Source of the DNA: NCEH01 sp043195095
GTDB taxonomy: Bacteria > Pseudomonadota > Alphaproteobacteria > Rhizobiales > Xanthobacteraceae
Strand: one strand, 5' to 3'
NCBI RefSeq assembly: GCF_043195095.1
Contig: NZ_JBAFWN010000008.1
Length of the DNA stretch: 64,000 nucleotides
In this document: one piece after another, positions 34,001 through 44,491 of the stretch
Layout of the letters: every line of letters starts with the position of its first letter
Position numbering within the stretch: the first letter of the stretch is position 1
Notes under the pieces: generated by a model
Databases searched by the model: none
Told to the model about the DNA's origin: nothing
Seen by the model: the letters and a program-made list of their open reading frames with translations, nothing else
Translations under genes and position numbers: made by a program

Positions 34001-35893
34001 ATGCATGTGAAGGTCCGCCTCGCCGCCCTCCTCGTTTCCCTCCTGCCCGTCCTGGGCCTGCCGGGGACGATCCGCGACGCGGCCGCACAGGGCGCCTCGG
34101 CGCCCGCAGCGCCGGCGGACGCCGGCCCCTTCCGCTCCGCGACCTCCTTGATGGGCACGCCGAAATATCCTGCGGACTTCAAGCATTTCGACTATGTGAA
34201 CCCGGATGCGCCCAAGGGCGGCACCGTGCGCCTGTCCGAGAACGGCACGTTCGACAGCTTCAACGCCATCATCACGCGCGGCACGCCCGGCGCCGGGATC
34301 GGCCTGATCTACGACACGCTCACCACCCAGTCGCGCGACGAGGTGGCGACCGCCTATGGCCTGATCGCGGACGGCGTGCGCTTCCCGCCGGACTTCTCCT
34401 CCGTCACCTATCGCCTGCGGCCGGAAGCGAAATGGCATGATGGAACCCCCATCACGCCCGACGATGTGATCTGGTCGTTCGACGTCCTGACCAAGAACAA
34501 TCCCGGCCAAGCCTTCTATTATCGCCATGTGAAGGACGTGCAGAAGACCGGCGAGCGCGAGGTGACCTTCACCTTCGATCAGGGCGGCAATCGCGAATTG
34601 CCGCAGATCGTCGGCGAAATGATGGTGCTGCCCAAGCATTGGTGGACCGGCACCGACGGCACCGGCCGCAAGCGCGACATCACCCAGGGCACGCTGGAAG
34701 CCCCGCTCGGCTCGGGCGCCTATAAGATCAAGTCCTTCGTGCCCGGCCGCACCATCGTCTACGAGCGGGTGAAGGATTATTGGGGCAAGGACCTGCCGGT
34801 GAATGTCGGCACCAATAATTTCGATGAGATCCGCTACGAATATTATCGCGATGACACGGTGGAGCTGGAGGCCTTCAAGGCCGACCAATATGACTTCCGG
34901 GTCGAGAGCTCGGCCAAGAACTGGGCCACCGCCTATGATTTCCCGGCCAAGGCCGAAGGCAATGTGCTGCTCGAAACCTTCGAGAACCGCGCCTCGGGCG
35001 TGATGCAGGCCTTCGTGCCCAATCTGCGCCGCGCCAAGTTCCAGGACCCACGCGTGCGCCGCGCGCTGAATTACGCGCTCGACTTCGAGGGCATGAACAG
35101 GACCCTGTTCTTCGGCCAGTATGAGCGCGTGAACAGCTATTTCAGCGGCACGGAGCTGGCCTCCTCCGGCCTGCCCACCGGCCGCGAGCTGGAGATCCTC
35201 ACCCCGCTGAAGGACAAGCTGCCGGCGGGCGTCTTCACCACCCCTTATACCAACCCCGTCAGCGGCACCGACCAGGACCGCCGCAGCAATCTGCGCAAGG
35301 CGGCCGAGCTGCTGAAAGAGGCCGGATACGAGGTGAAGGGCAAGCAATTGGTGGATGCCTCGGGCGCCCCCTTCTCCATCGAATTCCTGCTGGCCAGCCC
35401 CGCGTTCGAGCGCGTCGCGCTGTACTACAAGCCGGCCCTGGAGCGGCTCGGCATCAGCGTGTCGGTGCGGATGGTGGACACCTCGCAATATATCAACCGC
35501 ATCCGCTCGCGCGATTTCGACATGATCGTCGCGAGCTGGGGCCAGTCGCTCTCGCCGGGCAATGAGCAGCGCGATTATTGGGGCTCGGATTCGGCCACCC
35601 GCGACGGCTCGCGCAATTATGCCGGCATCGCCAATCCCGCCATCGACACGCTGATCGAGAAGGTGATCTACGCCACCAGCCGCGAAGATCTGGTGGCCGC
35701 CACCCACGCGCTCGACCGCGCGCTGCTGTGGAACGAATATGTCATCCCCGCCTGGACGCTGCACTATACCCGCACCGCCCGCTGGGACCGCTTCGGCCAC
35801 CCGGAAAAGCTGCCGCGCTATTCCTATGCCTTCCCGGAAATCTGGTGGTGGGATGCGGCCAAGGCGGCCAAGATCGGGACGCGCGGGCAATGA
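34001..35893 (+). CDS. yejA: Extracellular solute-binding protein, YejA-like (first copy)
   Basis: Periplasmic binding protein (family 5, oligopeptide/microcin C type) of 630 residues. It has a Sec signal MHVKVRLAALLVSLLPVLGLPG... cleaved near AAAQG. The YejA subgroup mark FKHFDYVNPDAPKGGTVRLSE appears at about residues 62-82, with PLGSGAYKIKSF and the NIxYALDFE-type RRALNYALDFEGMN region further on. It delivers peptides to the yejB/E/F permease encoded downstream. The ATG at 34001 is chosen because the signal peptide begins there. Its stop overlaps the next gene as ATGA. A second, paralogous binding protein follows directly. Confidence 0.92.
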   Translation: MHVKVRLAALLVSLLPVLGLPGTIRDAAAQGASAPAAPADAGPFRSATSLMGTPKYPADFKHFDYVNPDAPKGGTVRLSENGTFDSFNAIITRGTPGAGIGLIYDTLTTQSRDEVATAYGLIADGVRFPPDFSSVTYRLRPEAKWHDGTPITPDDVIWSFDVLTKNNPGQAFYYRHVKDVQKTGEREVTFTFDQGGNRELPQIVGEMMVLPKHWWTGTDGTGRKRDITQGTLEAPLGSGAYKIKSFVPGRTIVYERVKDYWGKDLPVNVGTNNFDEIRYEYYRDDTVELEAFKADQYDFRVESSAKNWATAYDFPAKAEGNVLLETFENRASGVMQAFVPNLRRAKFQDPRVRRALNYALDFEGMNRTLFFGQYERVNSYFSGTELASSGLPTGRELEILTPLKDKLPAGVFTTPYTNPVSGTDQDRRSNLRKAAELLKEAGYEVKGKQLVDASGAPFSIEFLLASPAFERVALYYKPALERLGISVSVRMVDTSQYINRIRSRDFDMIVASWGQSLSPGNEQRDYWGSDSATRDGSRNYAGIANPAIDTLIEKVIYATSREDLVAATHALDRALLWNEYVIPAWTLHYTRTARWDRFGHPEKLPRYSYAFPEIWWWDAAKAAKIGTRGQ

Positions 35894-37809
35894 GCGATTT
35901 CGATCGGCGCGCGGTGCTGCGCCTGGCCGCCGCCGGCGGGGCGACGCTGCTCGCCCGGCCGGCGTTCAGCCAGGCCCGGGCGGTTCCCGACGGCAAGAGC
36001 GCGGCGGAGGCCGAGGGCGGCGCATCGGCCGCGCCGGGCGCGGAGCGGCACGGCATCTCGTCCTTCGGGGAGCTGAAATATCCCAGCACCTTCCCGCATT
36101 TCGACTATGTGAACCCGGACGCTCCCAAAGGCGGCACGTTTTCGCAGATCGGCCCGACGGCGGCCTATAACCAGTCGTTCCAGACTTTCAACTCACTCAA
36201 CGGCTATATCCTGCGCGGCGACGGCGCCCAGGGGCTGGCGCTGATTTTCGACAGCCTGATGGCCCGTGCCTATGACGAGCCGGATTCGCTCTACGGCCTC
36301 GTCGCCGCGAGCGTCGCGATCGGGGACGGCGGCCAGCTCTACACCTTCCGCCTGCGCCCGCAGGCGCGCTTCCACGACGGCTCGCCGCTCACCGCCGAGG
36401 ATGTCGCCTTCTCGCTCAACACGCTGAAGGCGCAGGGCCACCCGCTGATCCGCCAGGCACTGCGCGAGTTCACCGGCGCCGAGGCGGACGGGACGGGCAC
36501 CGTGAACCTGCGCTTCACCGCCCAGTGTCCGCGCGACGTGCCGCTCTATGCCGCGAGCCTGCCGATCTTCTCCAAGGCCTATTACACCAAGCACAAGTTC
36601 GAGGAGACGACGCTGGTGCCCCCGCTCGGCGGCGGCGCCTACAAAATCGGCCGCTTCGAGTCCGGCCGCTATATCGAATACGACCGGGTGACGGACTATT
36701 GGGCCAAGGACCTGCCGGTGAATGTGGGTCGCAACAATTTCGACACCGTGCGCTTCGAATATTTCCGCGACCGGGATGTCGGCTTCGAGGCGTTCAAGGC
36801 CCGCGTCTATCTGTTCCGCGAGGAATTCACCTCGCGTGCCTGGTCCACCCAATATGATTTCCCCGCGCTGCGCGACGGCCATGTGAAGCGCGACGTGCTG
36901 CCGGACGAGACCCCCTCGGGCGCGCAGGGCTGGTTCTTCAACACCCGCCGGGCGAAATTCTTCGATCGCTCGGTGCGCGAGGCGATCTCGCTCGCCTTCG
37001 ATTTCGAATGGACCAACAAGAATCTGATGTACGGCCAGTATGAGCGCACCTGGTCATTCTTCCAGAATTCCGACCTGATGGCGCAGGGCAAGCCCTCGCC
37101 GGCCGAAGAAAAGCTGCTGCGCCCCTATGCCGAGCGCCTGCCGCAGGATGTGTTCGAGGAGGCCTATGCGCCGCCCATCACCGATGGCTCGGGCCAGGAC
37201 CGCGCGCTGCTGCGCCGGGCTGCCGCCTTGCTGAAGGAGGCCGGCTATACCATCCAGCAAGGCAAGCTAGTGGATGGCAAGGGCCAGCCGCTGCAGATCG
37301 AGTTCCTCGACGACGAAGGTTCGTTCGAGCGCCACACCTCCCGCTTCATCGGCAATCTGAAGCTGCTCGGCATCGACGCGACCTATCGCATCGTCGATCC
37401 CGCCCAATATCAGGCGCGGCTGAAGGATTTCGACTTCGACATCGTGGTGCGCCGCTATTCGGTCTCGCTCAATCCGGGGGAGGAATTGCGCGCCTATTTC
37501 GGCAGCGAGGCGGCGCGCACGCGCGGATCCAACAATCTCTCCGGCATTTCCGATACCGCCGTGGACGGGCTGATCGACGTGGCGCTGGCCGCGCGGACCC
37601 GTCCGGAGCTGGTCACCGCCGCCCGCGCGCTCGACCGGGTGCTGCGTTCGGGCCGCTATTGGGTGCCGCAATGGAACAAGGCATCCCACTGGATCGCCTA
37701 TTGGGATGTGTTTGAGCGGCCCGCCGTGAAGCCGAAATATGAGCGCGGGGTGCTCGACACCTGGTGGCAGAAGCCGGCATCCTCGCCACCGCCCGCAAAG
37801 GGCGGTTGA
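35890..37809 (+). CDS. yejA: Extracellular solute-binding protein, YejA-like (second copy)
   Basis: Paralogue of the preceding gene, 639 residues, sharing FPHFDYVNPDAPKGGTFSQI, PLGGGAYKIGRFE, and NNFDTVRFEYFRD. The N-terminus differs: SDFDRRAVLRLAAAGGATLLARPAFSQA has a twin arginine before a moderately hydrophobic core, resembling a Tat signal. The start ATG overlaps the first copy's stop (ATGA). Two binding proteins feeding one permease suggest a widened substrate range. The C-terminal tail (WQKPASSPPPAKGG) is disordered. yejB starts 46 bases downstream. Confidence 0.92.
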   Translation: MSDFDRRAVLRLAAAGGATLLARPAFSQARAVPDGKSAAEAEGGASAAPGAERHGISSFGELKYPSTFPHFDYVNPDAPKGGTFSQIGPTAAYNQSFQTFNSLNGYILRGDGAQGLALIFDSLMARAYDEPDSLYGLVAASVAIGDGGQLYTFRLRPQARFHDGSPLTAEDVAFSLNTLKAQGHPLIRQALREFTGAEADGTGTVNLRFTAQCPRDVPLYAASLPIFSKAYYTKHKFEETTLVPPLGGGAYKIGRFESGRYIEYDRVTDYWAKDLPVNVGRNNFDTVRFEYFRDRDVGFEAFKARVYLFREEFTSRAWSTQYDFPALRDGHVKRDVLPDETPSGAQGWFFNTRRAKFFDRSVREAISLAFDFEWTNKNLMYGQYERTWSFFQNSDLMAQGKPSPAEEKLLRPYAERLPQDVFEEAYAPPITDGSGQDRALLRRAAALLKEAGYTIQQGKLVDGKGQPLQIEFLDDEGSFERHTSRFIGNLKLLGIDATYRIVDPAQYQARLKDFDFDIVVRRYSVSLNPGEELRAYFGSEAARTRGSNNLSGISDTAVDGLIDVALAARTRPELVTAARALDRVLRSGRYWVPQWNKASHWIAYWDVFERPAVKPKYERGVLDTWWQKPASSPPPAKGG

Positions 37810-37855
37810 CGCCGAAGGCGAGAGCCCGCACCGTCGGCGCGAACCTGGAGACCCG

Positions 37856-38968
37856 ATGCTCGCTTATATCATCCGCCGTGTCGCCCTCATGATCCCGACC
37901 ATCCTCGGCATCATGCTGGTTTCCTTCGTGGTGGTGCAGTTCGCGCCAGGCGGCCCGGTGGAGCGTGTGATCGCCCAATTGACCGGCGACGGCGCCTCCG
38001 CCACCTCGCGCATTTCCGGCCAGGGCGGCGATTTCGCCGGGGGCGCCGCCATGCCCGGCGGCGGCGGGGCCGACGCCTCGGCCTCGAAATATCGCGGCGC
38101 CCAGGGGCTGGACCCGAAATTCATCAAGGAACTGGAAAAGCAGTTCGGCTTCGACAAGCCGGCCTATGAGCGCTTCTGGATCATGATCAAGAATTACGCG
38201 ACCTTCGATTTCGGCCGCTCCTATTTCCGCGACATCCGCGTCATCGACCTGATCGCCGAGAAGATGCCGGTCTCGATTTCGCTCGGCCTGTGGATGACTT
38301 TGCTCACCTACGCCATCTCGATCCCGCTCGGCATCTCCAAGGCCATGCGCGACGGCTCGCGCTTCGATGTGTGGACCTCGGCGGTGATCATCGTCGGCTA
38401 TGCCATTCCCTCCTTCCTGTTCGCCATCCTGCTGATCATCCTGTTCGCTGGCGGCTCGTTCCTGGACTGGTTCCCCCTGCGCGGCCTCACCTCGGACAAT
38501 TGGGCGCAATTGTCCTGGCCCGAGCGGATTCTCGATTATGGCTGGCACCTGGTGCTGCCGCTCACCTCCATGGTGCTCGGCGCCTTCGCCACCATGACCT
38601 TGCTGACCAAGAATTCGTTCCTGGAAGAAATCCGCAAGCAATATGTCACCACCGCCCGCATGAAGGGGCTCTCCGAGCGCAGCGTGCTCTATCGCCACGT
38701 GTTCCGGAACGCGATGCTGATCGTCATCGCCGGCTTTCCCGGCGCCTTCATCTCCGCCTTCTTCACCGGCTCGCTGCTGATCGAGACCATCTTCTCGCTC
38801 GACGGGCTCGGGCTGCTGGGATTCGAGAGCGTGCTGAACCGCGATTATCCGGTGGTGTTCGGCACGCTCTACATCTTCTCCTTGGCGGGCCTCGTGGTCG
38901 GCCTGCTGTCGGACCTCACCTATATGCTGGTCGATCCGCGGATTGATTTCGAGACGCGGGACGTCTGA
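37856..38968 (+). CDS. yejB: Peptide ABC transporter permease, YejB-like
   Basis: Inner-membrane permease of the DppB/OppB class, 370 residues. The N-terminus MLAYIIRRVALMIPTILGIMLVSF... is the standard first helix. A Gly/Ala-rich periplasmic insert (about residues 58-85) precedes LDPKFIKELEKQFGFDKP, typical of YejB. The EAA loop lies around TTARMKGLSERSVLYRHVFRNA, and the protein ends with YMLVDPRIDFETR. Pairs with yejE, which starts three bases after the stop. Confidence 0.93.
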   Translation: MLAYIIRRVALMIPTILGIMLVSFVVVQFAPGGPVERVIAQLTGDGASATSRISGQGGDFAGGAAMPGGGGADASASKYRGAQGLDPKFIKELEKQFGFDKPAYERFWIMIKNYATFDFGRSYFRDIRVIDLIAEKMPVSISLGLWMTLLTYAISIPLGISKAMRDGSRFDVWTSAVIIVGYAIPSFLFAILLIILFAGGSFLDWFPLRGLTSDNWAQLSWPERILDYGWHLVLPLTSMVLGAFATMTLLTKNSFLEEIRKQYVTTARMKGLSERSVLYRHVFRNAMLIVIAGFPGAFISAFFTGSLLIETIFSLDGLGLLGFESVLNRDYPVVFGTLYIFSLAGLVVGLLSDLTYMLVDPRIDFETRDV

Positions 38969-38971
38969 GCC

Positions 38972-40138
38972 ATGACGGCCCTGCCCACCCTCCCCCAGAC
39001 CGAGCCCGCCACCCCGCCGGCGGCGAAGCCGACCAAGCGGCCGTTCTTCTCGCCGCTCAACCGGCGGCGGATCGCCAATTTCCGCGCCAACGGGCGCGGC
39101 TGGTGGTCGTTCGTGCTGTTCATGATCCTGTTCGTGCTCAGCCTGTTCGCGGAATTCATCGCCAACGACCGGCCGATCCTGGTGCGGCTTGACGGCGCCT
39201 ATTATTTCCCGGTGCTGAAAGCCTATCCCGAGACCACGTTCGGCGGCGATTTCGAGACCACGGCGGATTATCGCGACCCCTATCTGCGCAAGCTGATCGC
39301 CGAGAAGGGCGGCTGGATGCTCTGGCCGCCGGTGCATTTCAGCTATTCCACCCACAATCTCGACCTGCCCACCCCCGCCCCCTCGCCGCCCACCTGGATG
39401 CTGAGCGAGGAGCAGTGCAAGGCAGTCGCCGAGCGCAAGGGGGTCTCGGGCTGCTCGGGGCTCGAATACAATTGGCTGGGCACCGACGACCAGGGCCGCG
39501 ACGTGCTGGCCCGCCTGATCTACGGCTTCCGCATCTCGGTGCTGTTCGGGCTCGCGCTCACCCTGGTCTCCTCCGCCATCGGGGTCGCGGCGGGGGCGGT
39601 GCAGGGCTATTTCGGCGGCTGGGTGGACCTTCTGTTCCAGCGCTTCATCGAGGTATGGACCTCCATCCCCTCGCTCTACCTGCTGCTCATCATCTCCTCG
39701 GTCCTGGTGCCCGGCTTCTGGGTGCTGCTGGGCATCCTGCTGCTGTTCTCCTGGGTCTCGCTGGTGAGCCTGGTGCGCGCCGAATTCCTGCGCGCGCGCA
39801 ATTTCGAATATGTGCAGGCGGCCCGCGCCCTGGGCGTGAACAATCTCACCATCATGGTGCGGCACCTCTTGCCCAACGCCATGGTGGCGACGCTCACCTT
39901 CCTGCCGTTCATCCTCTCCTCCTCGGTGATGACGCTGACCGCTTTGGACTTCCTCGGCTTCGGCCTGCCGCCCGGCTCGCCCTCGCTGGGCGAACTGCTC
40001 TCGCAAGGCAAATCCAACGTCCAGGCCCCCTGGCTGGGCCTTGCCGGCTTCTTCACCGTGGGCTTGATGCTGAGCCTTCTGATCTTCATCGGCGAGGCGG
40101 TGCGCGACGCCTTCGACCCGCGCAAGACCTTCGGGTGA
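38972..40138 (+). CDS. yejE: Peptide ABC transporter permease, YejE-like
   Basis: Second permease subunit of the DppC/OppC class, 388 residues. The cytoplasmic start has SPLNRRRIANFRANGRGWWSF. A large periplasmic segment (about residues 70-165, with TTADYRDPYLRKLI and LGTDDQGRDVLARLIYGF) is characteristic of YejE. The EAA loop is around QAARALGVNNLTIMVRHLLPNA. Normally yejF follows at once. Here two small genes of a toxin-antitoxin pair come between them. Confidence 0.93.
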   Translation: MTALPTLPQTEPATPPAAKPTKRPFFSPLNRRRIANFRANGRGWWSFVLFMILFVLSLFAEFIANDRPILVRLDGAYYFPVLKAYPETTFGGDFETTADYRDPYLRKLIAEKGGWMLWPPVHFSYSTHNLDLPTPAPSPPTWMLSEEQCKAVAERKGVSGCSGLEYNWLGTDDQGRDVLARLIYGFRISVLFGLALTLVSSAIGVAAGAVQGYFGGWVDLLFQRFIEVWTSIPSLYLLLIISSVLVPGFWVLLGILLLFSWVSLVSLVRAEFLRARNFEYVQAARALGVNNLTIMVRHLLPNAMVATLTFLPFILSSSVMTLTALDFLGFGLPPGSPSLGELLSQGKSNVQAPWLGLAGFFTVGLMLSLLIFIGEAVRDAFDPRKTFG

Positions 40139-40172
40139 GGTGTGGTAGGATGCGCACCATGGAGACGAAGCC

Positions 40173-40397
40173 ATGAACAGGATCGTGCGGGAGCATTATC
40201 CCGTGGAGAAATTGCCGGAGGATCTGCGGGTGACCGGCAATGACAATACCGACGTTCGGGTCGTGATTGAGCGCGTGCCGGCTTCCGTGCCCGAGGAGAA
40301 ACTGCGGGCGCTGCTTGCCTTAGCTCGCCGCGTCGAGCCCATCGGAGACGATTCTGTGGAACGCATCAGGAAACTGCGGGATGAATGGGACGACTGA
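40173..40397 (+). CDS. Putative antitoxin of a VapBC-type pair
   Basis: A 74-residue acidic/basic protein placed directly before a PIN-domain toxin and overlapping it by 17 bases, the usual antitoxin position. The N-terminal half (REHYPVEKLPEDLRV...DVRVVIERV) resembles the short strand and EKLPEDLR segment of antitoxins paired with PIN toxins in rhizobia. The C-terminal half (VERIRKLRDEWDD) is a charged helix that would occupy the toxin active site. No classic DNA-binding motif is obvious. It starts 34 bases after yejE. The assignment rests mainly on context. Confidence 0.65.
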   Translation: MNRIVREHYPVEKLPEDLRVTGNDNTDVRVVIERVPASVPEEKLRALLALARRVEPIGDDSVERIRKLRDEWDD

Positions 40398-40859
40398 CGC
40401 CCTCGCTCGTTCGCGCATCTACCTCGACACTAATATCTTCATCGAAGCTTTCGAAGGTCGGGGACCGACATCGGAAATGCTGGTGTCCCTACTGCTTGCC
40501 GGGTGGGATGCCGAAATCCCGCCCTTGGTAACAAGCGAACTCACTCTCAGTGAACTCCTAGTGAAACCGCTCGAACTGGGCCGACTCGATCTCGTTCAAA
40601 TCTATGACAATTGGACAATCTCCAACCGTCATATCGAAGTAATCCCAGTCTTCCGTGGCGTGTTACGCGATGCTGCGGATTTGAGGGCACGCGATAAAGC
40701 ACTCAAGCTTCCGGACGCCATTCACCTGGCAACGGCCCTCGGGCTGGGCTGTGGAGTGTTTTTGACCAAGGATGAACGGATCAAGCCACCACCTGAGATC
40801 GATTTGGTTCGCTTGAACGAAGCGAATATTCGTAAGCTTCTTGAAAGGGGCGCCCCCGT

Positions 40860-40863
<4 letters not shown>
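40381..40863 (+). CDS. PIN-domain ribonuclease toxin, VapC-like
   Basis: A 160-residue PIN-fold protein, likely an Mg-dependent ribonuclease that halts translation when freed from its antitoxin. The acidic active-site residues are visible: Asp16 in IYLDTNIFIEAFEG, Glu58 in SELTLSELL, Asp112 in LPDAIHLATA and Asp131 in VFLTKDERI. The 3' end overlaps the yejF start as ATGA, and its 5' end overlaps the antitoxin, so the pair is translationally stitched into the peptide-transport operon. Its composition is more AT-rich than the flanking genes, suggesting acquisition. Confidence 0.85.
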
Positions 40864-42487
<1,624 letters not shown>

Positions 42488-42491
<4 letters not shown>

Positions 42492-43147
42492 GCGAGCCGA
42501 GCAAGACCGCCCCGCCGCGCGCCCATGGCGATGCCGCAGCCGAGGTCGCGGTCTCTCCGCCCCATCTGCTGGGCCAGGGGTTTCGCGACTATCTGCGCTA
42601 TGAGGTGAAGCTGCATCACGAGCCGGGTGGCGCGGCGGAGACGTCGCAACGCGATATCGTGGTCGGGGGACGGGTGGTCGGGGTGCTGTGCTTCGATCCG
42701 GCGCGCGACCGCGTGGTGCTGATCCACCAGTTCCGCCTCGCCGCCCATCTCGCCACCGGCCTCGGCCGGATGGTGGAAATCGTCGCCGGGCGGGTCGAAA
42801 CGGGCGAGGCGCCAGCGGCCGCAGCCCATCGCGAATGCCTGGAGGAGATCGGCGTCGCGCCGACGCGCCTGGAAGAGCTGTTCAAATTCATGCCGACGCC
42901 GGGCGTGACCGACGAAATCTGCACGCTCTACCTCGGCATCGTGGATTCCCACGCTTTGCCCGTCCGCGCGGGTCTCGCCCATGAGCACGAGGTCACGGCG
43001 CCCTTCACTCTCGGCCTGGATGATGCGCTCGGCCTGCTCAGCCCCGGCTGCGTGATGAACGGCTATACCCGCATCGCGCTGCAATGGCTGGCGCTCAACC
43101 GCCCGCATCTGGCCGAGCTCGCCGCCAGGGCCCGGGCCGAAGCCTGA
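42488..43147 (+). CDS. NUDIX hydrolase, ADP-ribose-pyrophosphatase-like
   Basis: A 219-residue hydrolase of nucleoside diphosphate derivatives. The full NUDIX box G-x5-E-x7-R-E-x2-E-E-x-G is at residues 101-122 (GRVETGE...HRECLEEIG), with hydrophobic Val123 next. The upstream LIHQFRLAAHL and downstream FMPTPGVTDE are typical of the ADP-ribose pyrophosphatase (NudF/TrgB) subgroup. A 30-residue polar N-terminal stretch is extra. ATGA overlap with yejF makes it the last gene of the operon, though no functional link to peptide uptake is evident. The 330 bases after it hold only repeats. Confidence 0.87.
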
Positions 43148-43176
43148 GCTTCGCCCCTGGAGCCGCCCTCTTGCCC

Positions 43177-43367
43177 TAGACCGATCGACAGTCAGCGGCG
43201 GAGTATTTCGTCGAGGCGCACTACTGCAGGTGCGCGGCAGTGTCTTTGTCTGACCATTCGTCATGGCCGTGCCCGTCCCGGCCATCCACGCCGGACCGCC
43301 CGCGCAGGCCTTGAAAAGCCCGTGCCAGCGGGGCCGCGTGGATGCACGGGACAAGCCCGTGCATGAC
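43177..43367 (+). repeat. 191-bp repeat element, copy 3
   Basis: Begins TAGACCGATCGACAG and ends CCCGTGCATGAC, the same length and order as copy 1. The right-half hairpin carries GTCATGGCCGTGC paired with GCCCGTGCATGAC. It starts 29 bases after the NUDIX stop. Together with the two following palindromes it fills the 330-bp gene-free gap 43148-43477. Confidence 0.85.
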
Positions 43368-43376
43368 GAACGATCC

Positions 43377-43417
43377 TAGAACCTTTCATCGTTTCTTAGA
43401 AACAATGAAAGGCTCTA
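43377..43417. repeat. 41-bp palindromic repeat
   Basis: TAGAACCTTTCATCGTTTC, centre TTA, GAAACAATGAAAGGCTCTA: arms of 19 bases with two mismatches. It directly abuts the end of repeat copy 3 and is much more AT-rich than its surroundings. It could form a hairpin at the NUDIX or Ldh transcript end, but there is no T-run. Confidence 0.75.
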
Positions 43418-43432
43418 ACTTATTGTGATGCC

Positions 43433-43480
43433 GCATTTTCTTCCCGCGAACCGGTGTCCACTTCGCTCGAAAATGCTCTA
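43433..43480. repeat. Rhizobial-type palindromic element (GCATTTTC...GAAAATGC)
   Basis: GCATTTTC at 43433-43440 and GAAAATGC at 43469-43476 bracket CGCGAACCGG-TGTCCACTTCGC. This resembles a dispersed intergenic palindrome common in rhizobial genomes. Its terminal CTCTA provides the TAG stop codon of the Ldh-family gene read on the minus strand. Confidence 0.7.
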
Positions 43481-44491
43481 GCCCGCAAACCCGAGTTTCG
43501 CGAGTTCGCGCTCCAGGGCCGCGCTCACCAGCACCCCCTCCTGCGCGGCATGGGCGCGGGCGGCGATGCGGCGCGAGCCGGGCAGGCGCGCGCCCTCCTG
43601 GCCCTCGATGGCTTCCACCAGCCGCGCCAGATGGTCGAGATAGCCGGGCCCGCCCAGCGCGCCGGGATTGATCGCCACCAGGGTCTGGCCGATGGCGGGC
43701 GGCGGGCCTTCGCCGTCGAAGAAGGACGGGGCATCGATGGCGAAAGTGGCCGCGTTCAGCGCGGCGGAGAGCACCTCGACCATGAAGGCGAGCGCCGTGC
43801 CCTTGGCCTCGCCCATGGGCACCATGGTGCCGGCCAGACCCGCCTTGGCGTCGGTGGTGGCGCGCCCCTCGGTATCCAGCGCCCAGCCCTCGGGGATCGG
43901 CTCGCCCTTCTGCGCGGCGGCGAGGATATAGCCGCGCGCGACCTTGGAGACGGACAGATCCACCACCGCCGGCGGCCGGTCCAGCAGCGGGGTCGCGAAC
44001 GCGATGGGATTGGTTCCGAACACGGGACGCCGTCCGCCCCAGGGCGCGATGGAGGCGGGCGCATTGGTGAAGGCGAGCGCGATCAGCCCCGCCTCCGCCA
44101 TGCGCTCCACCGGATGGCCGGCGACGCCGAAATGACTGGAGCGGCGGATGCCGGCAATCGCGATGCCCATTTCCTTCGCCAGCGGCACGAGGTGCTGTTC
44201 CGCGAGCCGTACGGCGGGATAGGCAAAGCCGTTGGCGGCATCGACGCCGACCACCGAAGGCGCGGCCTTGCGGTGCGTGGGCACGGCATGGCCGTCGATC
44301 TTGCCGGCGAGCGCCTGGAGGCCATAGCTCGGCAGCCGGGCGAGCCCGTGGCTGGGCAGGCCGTCGGCTTCCGCCGCCACCAGCGCCTCGGCGACCACGG
44401 CCGCGTTTTCCGCACTGGTGTTGAAATGCTGGAGCGCGGCGGCGGCATAGGCACGCGCGCCGTCCATATCGAGCCTGCGGCCCTCGGTCAT
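43478..44491 (-). CDS. Ldh-family oxidoreductase (malate/L-sulfolactate/ureidoglycolate dehydrogenase type)
   Basis: NAD(P)-dependent dehydrogenase of the Ldh2/AllD/DpkA fold, 337 residues. Visible marks are the N-terminal AEADGLPSHGLARLPSY with the conserved SHG histidine, RRSSHFGVAGHPVERMAEAGL, and FGTNPIAFATP. The C-terminal part has AINPGALGG. The family includes malate, sulfolactate and ureidoglycolate dehydrogenases and piperideine-carboxylate reductase; sequence alone does not choose. The start overlaps the end of the upstream creatininase-family gene (ATGA), so the two act together, perhaps on a hydantoin-, ureide- or amide-type substrate. Its stop codon comes from a repeat element. 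Confidence 0.87.
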   Translation of the reverse strand: MTEGRRLDMDGARAYAAAALQHFNTSAENAAVVAEALVAAEADGLPSHGLARLPSYGLQALAGKIDGHAVPTHRKAAPSVVGVDAANGFAYPAVRLAEQHLVPLAKEMGIAIAGIRRSSHFGVAGHPVERMAEAGLIALAFTNAPASIAPWGGRRPVFGTNPIAFATPLLDRPPAVVDLSVSKVARGYILAAAQKGEPIPEGWALDTEGRATTDAKAGLAGTMVPMGEAKGTALAFMVEVLSAALNAATFAIDAPSFFDGEGPPPAIGQTLVAINPGALGGPGYLDHLARLVEAIEGQEGARLPGSRRIAARAHAAQEGVLVSAALERELAKLGFAG

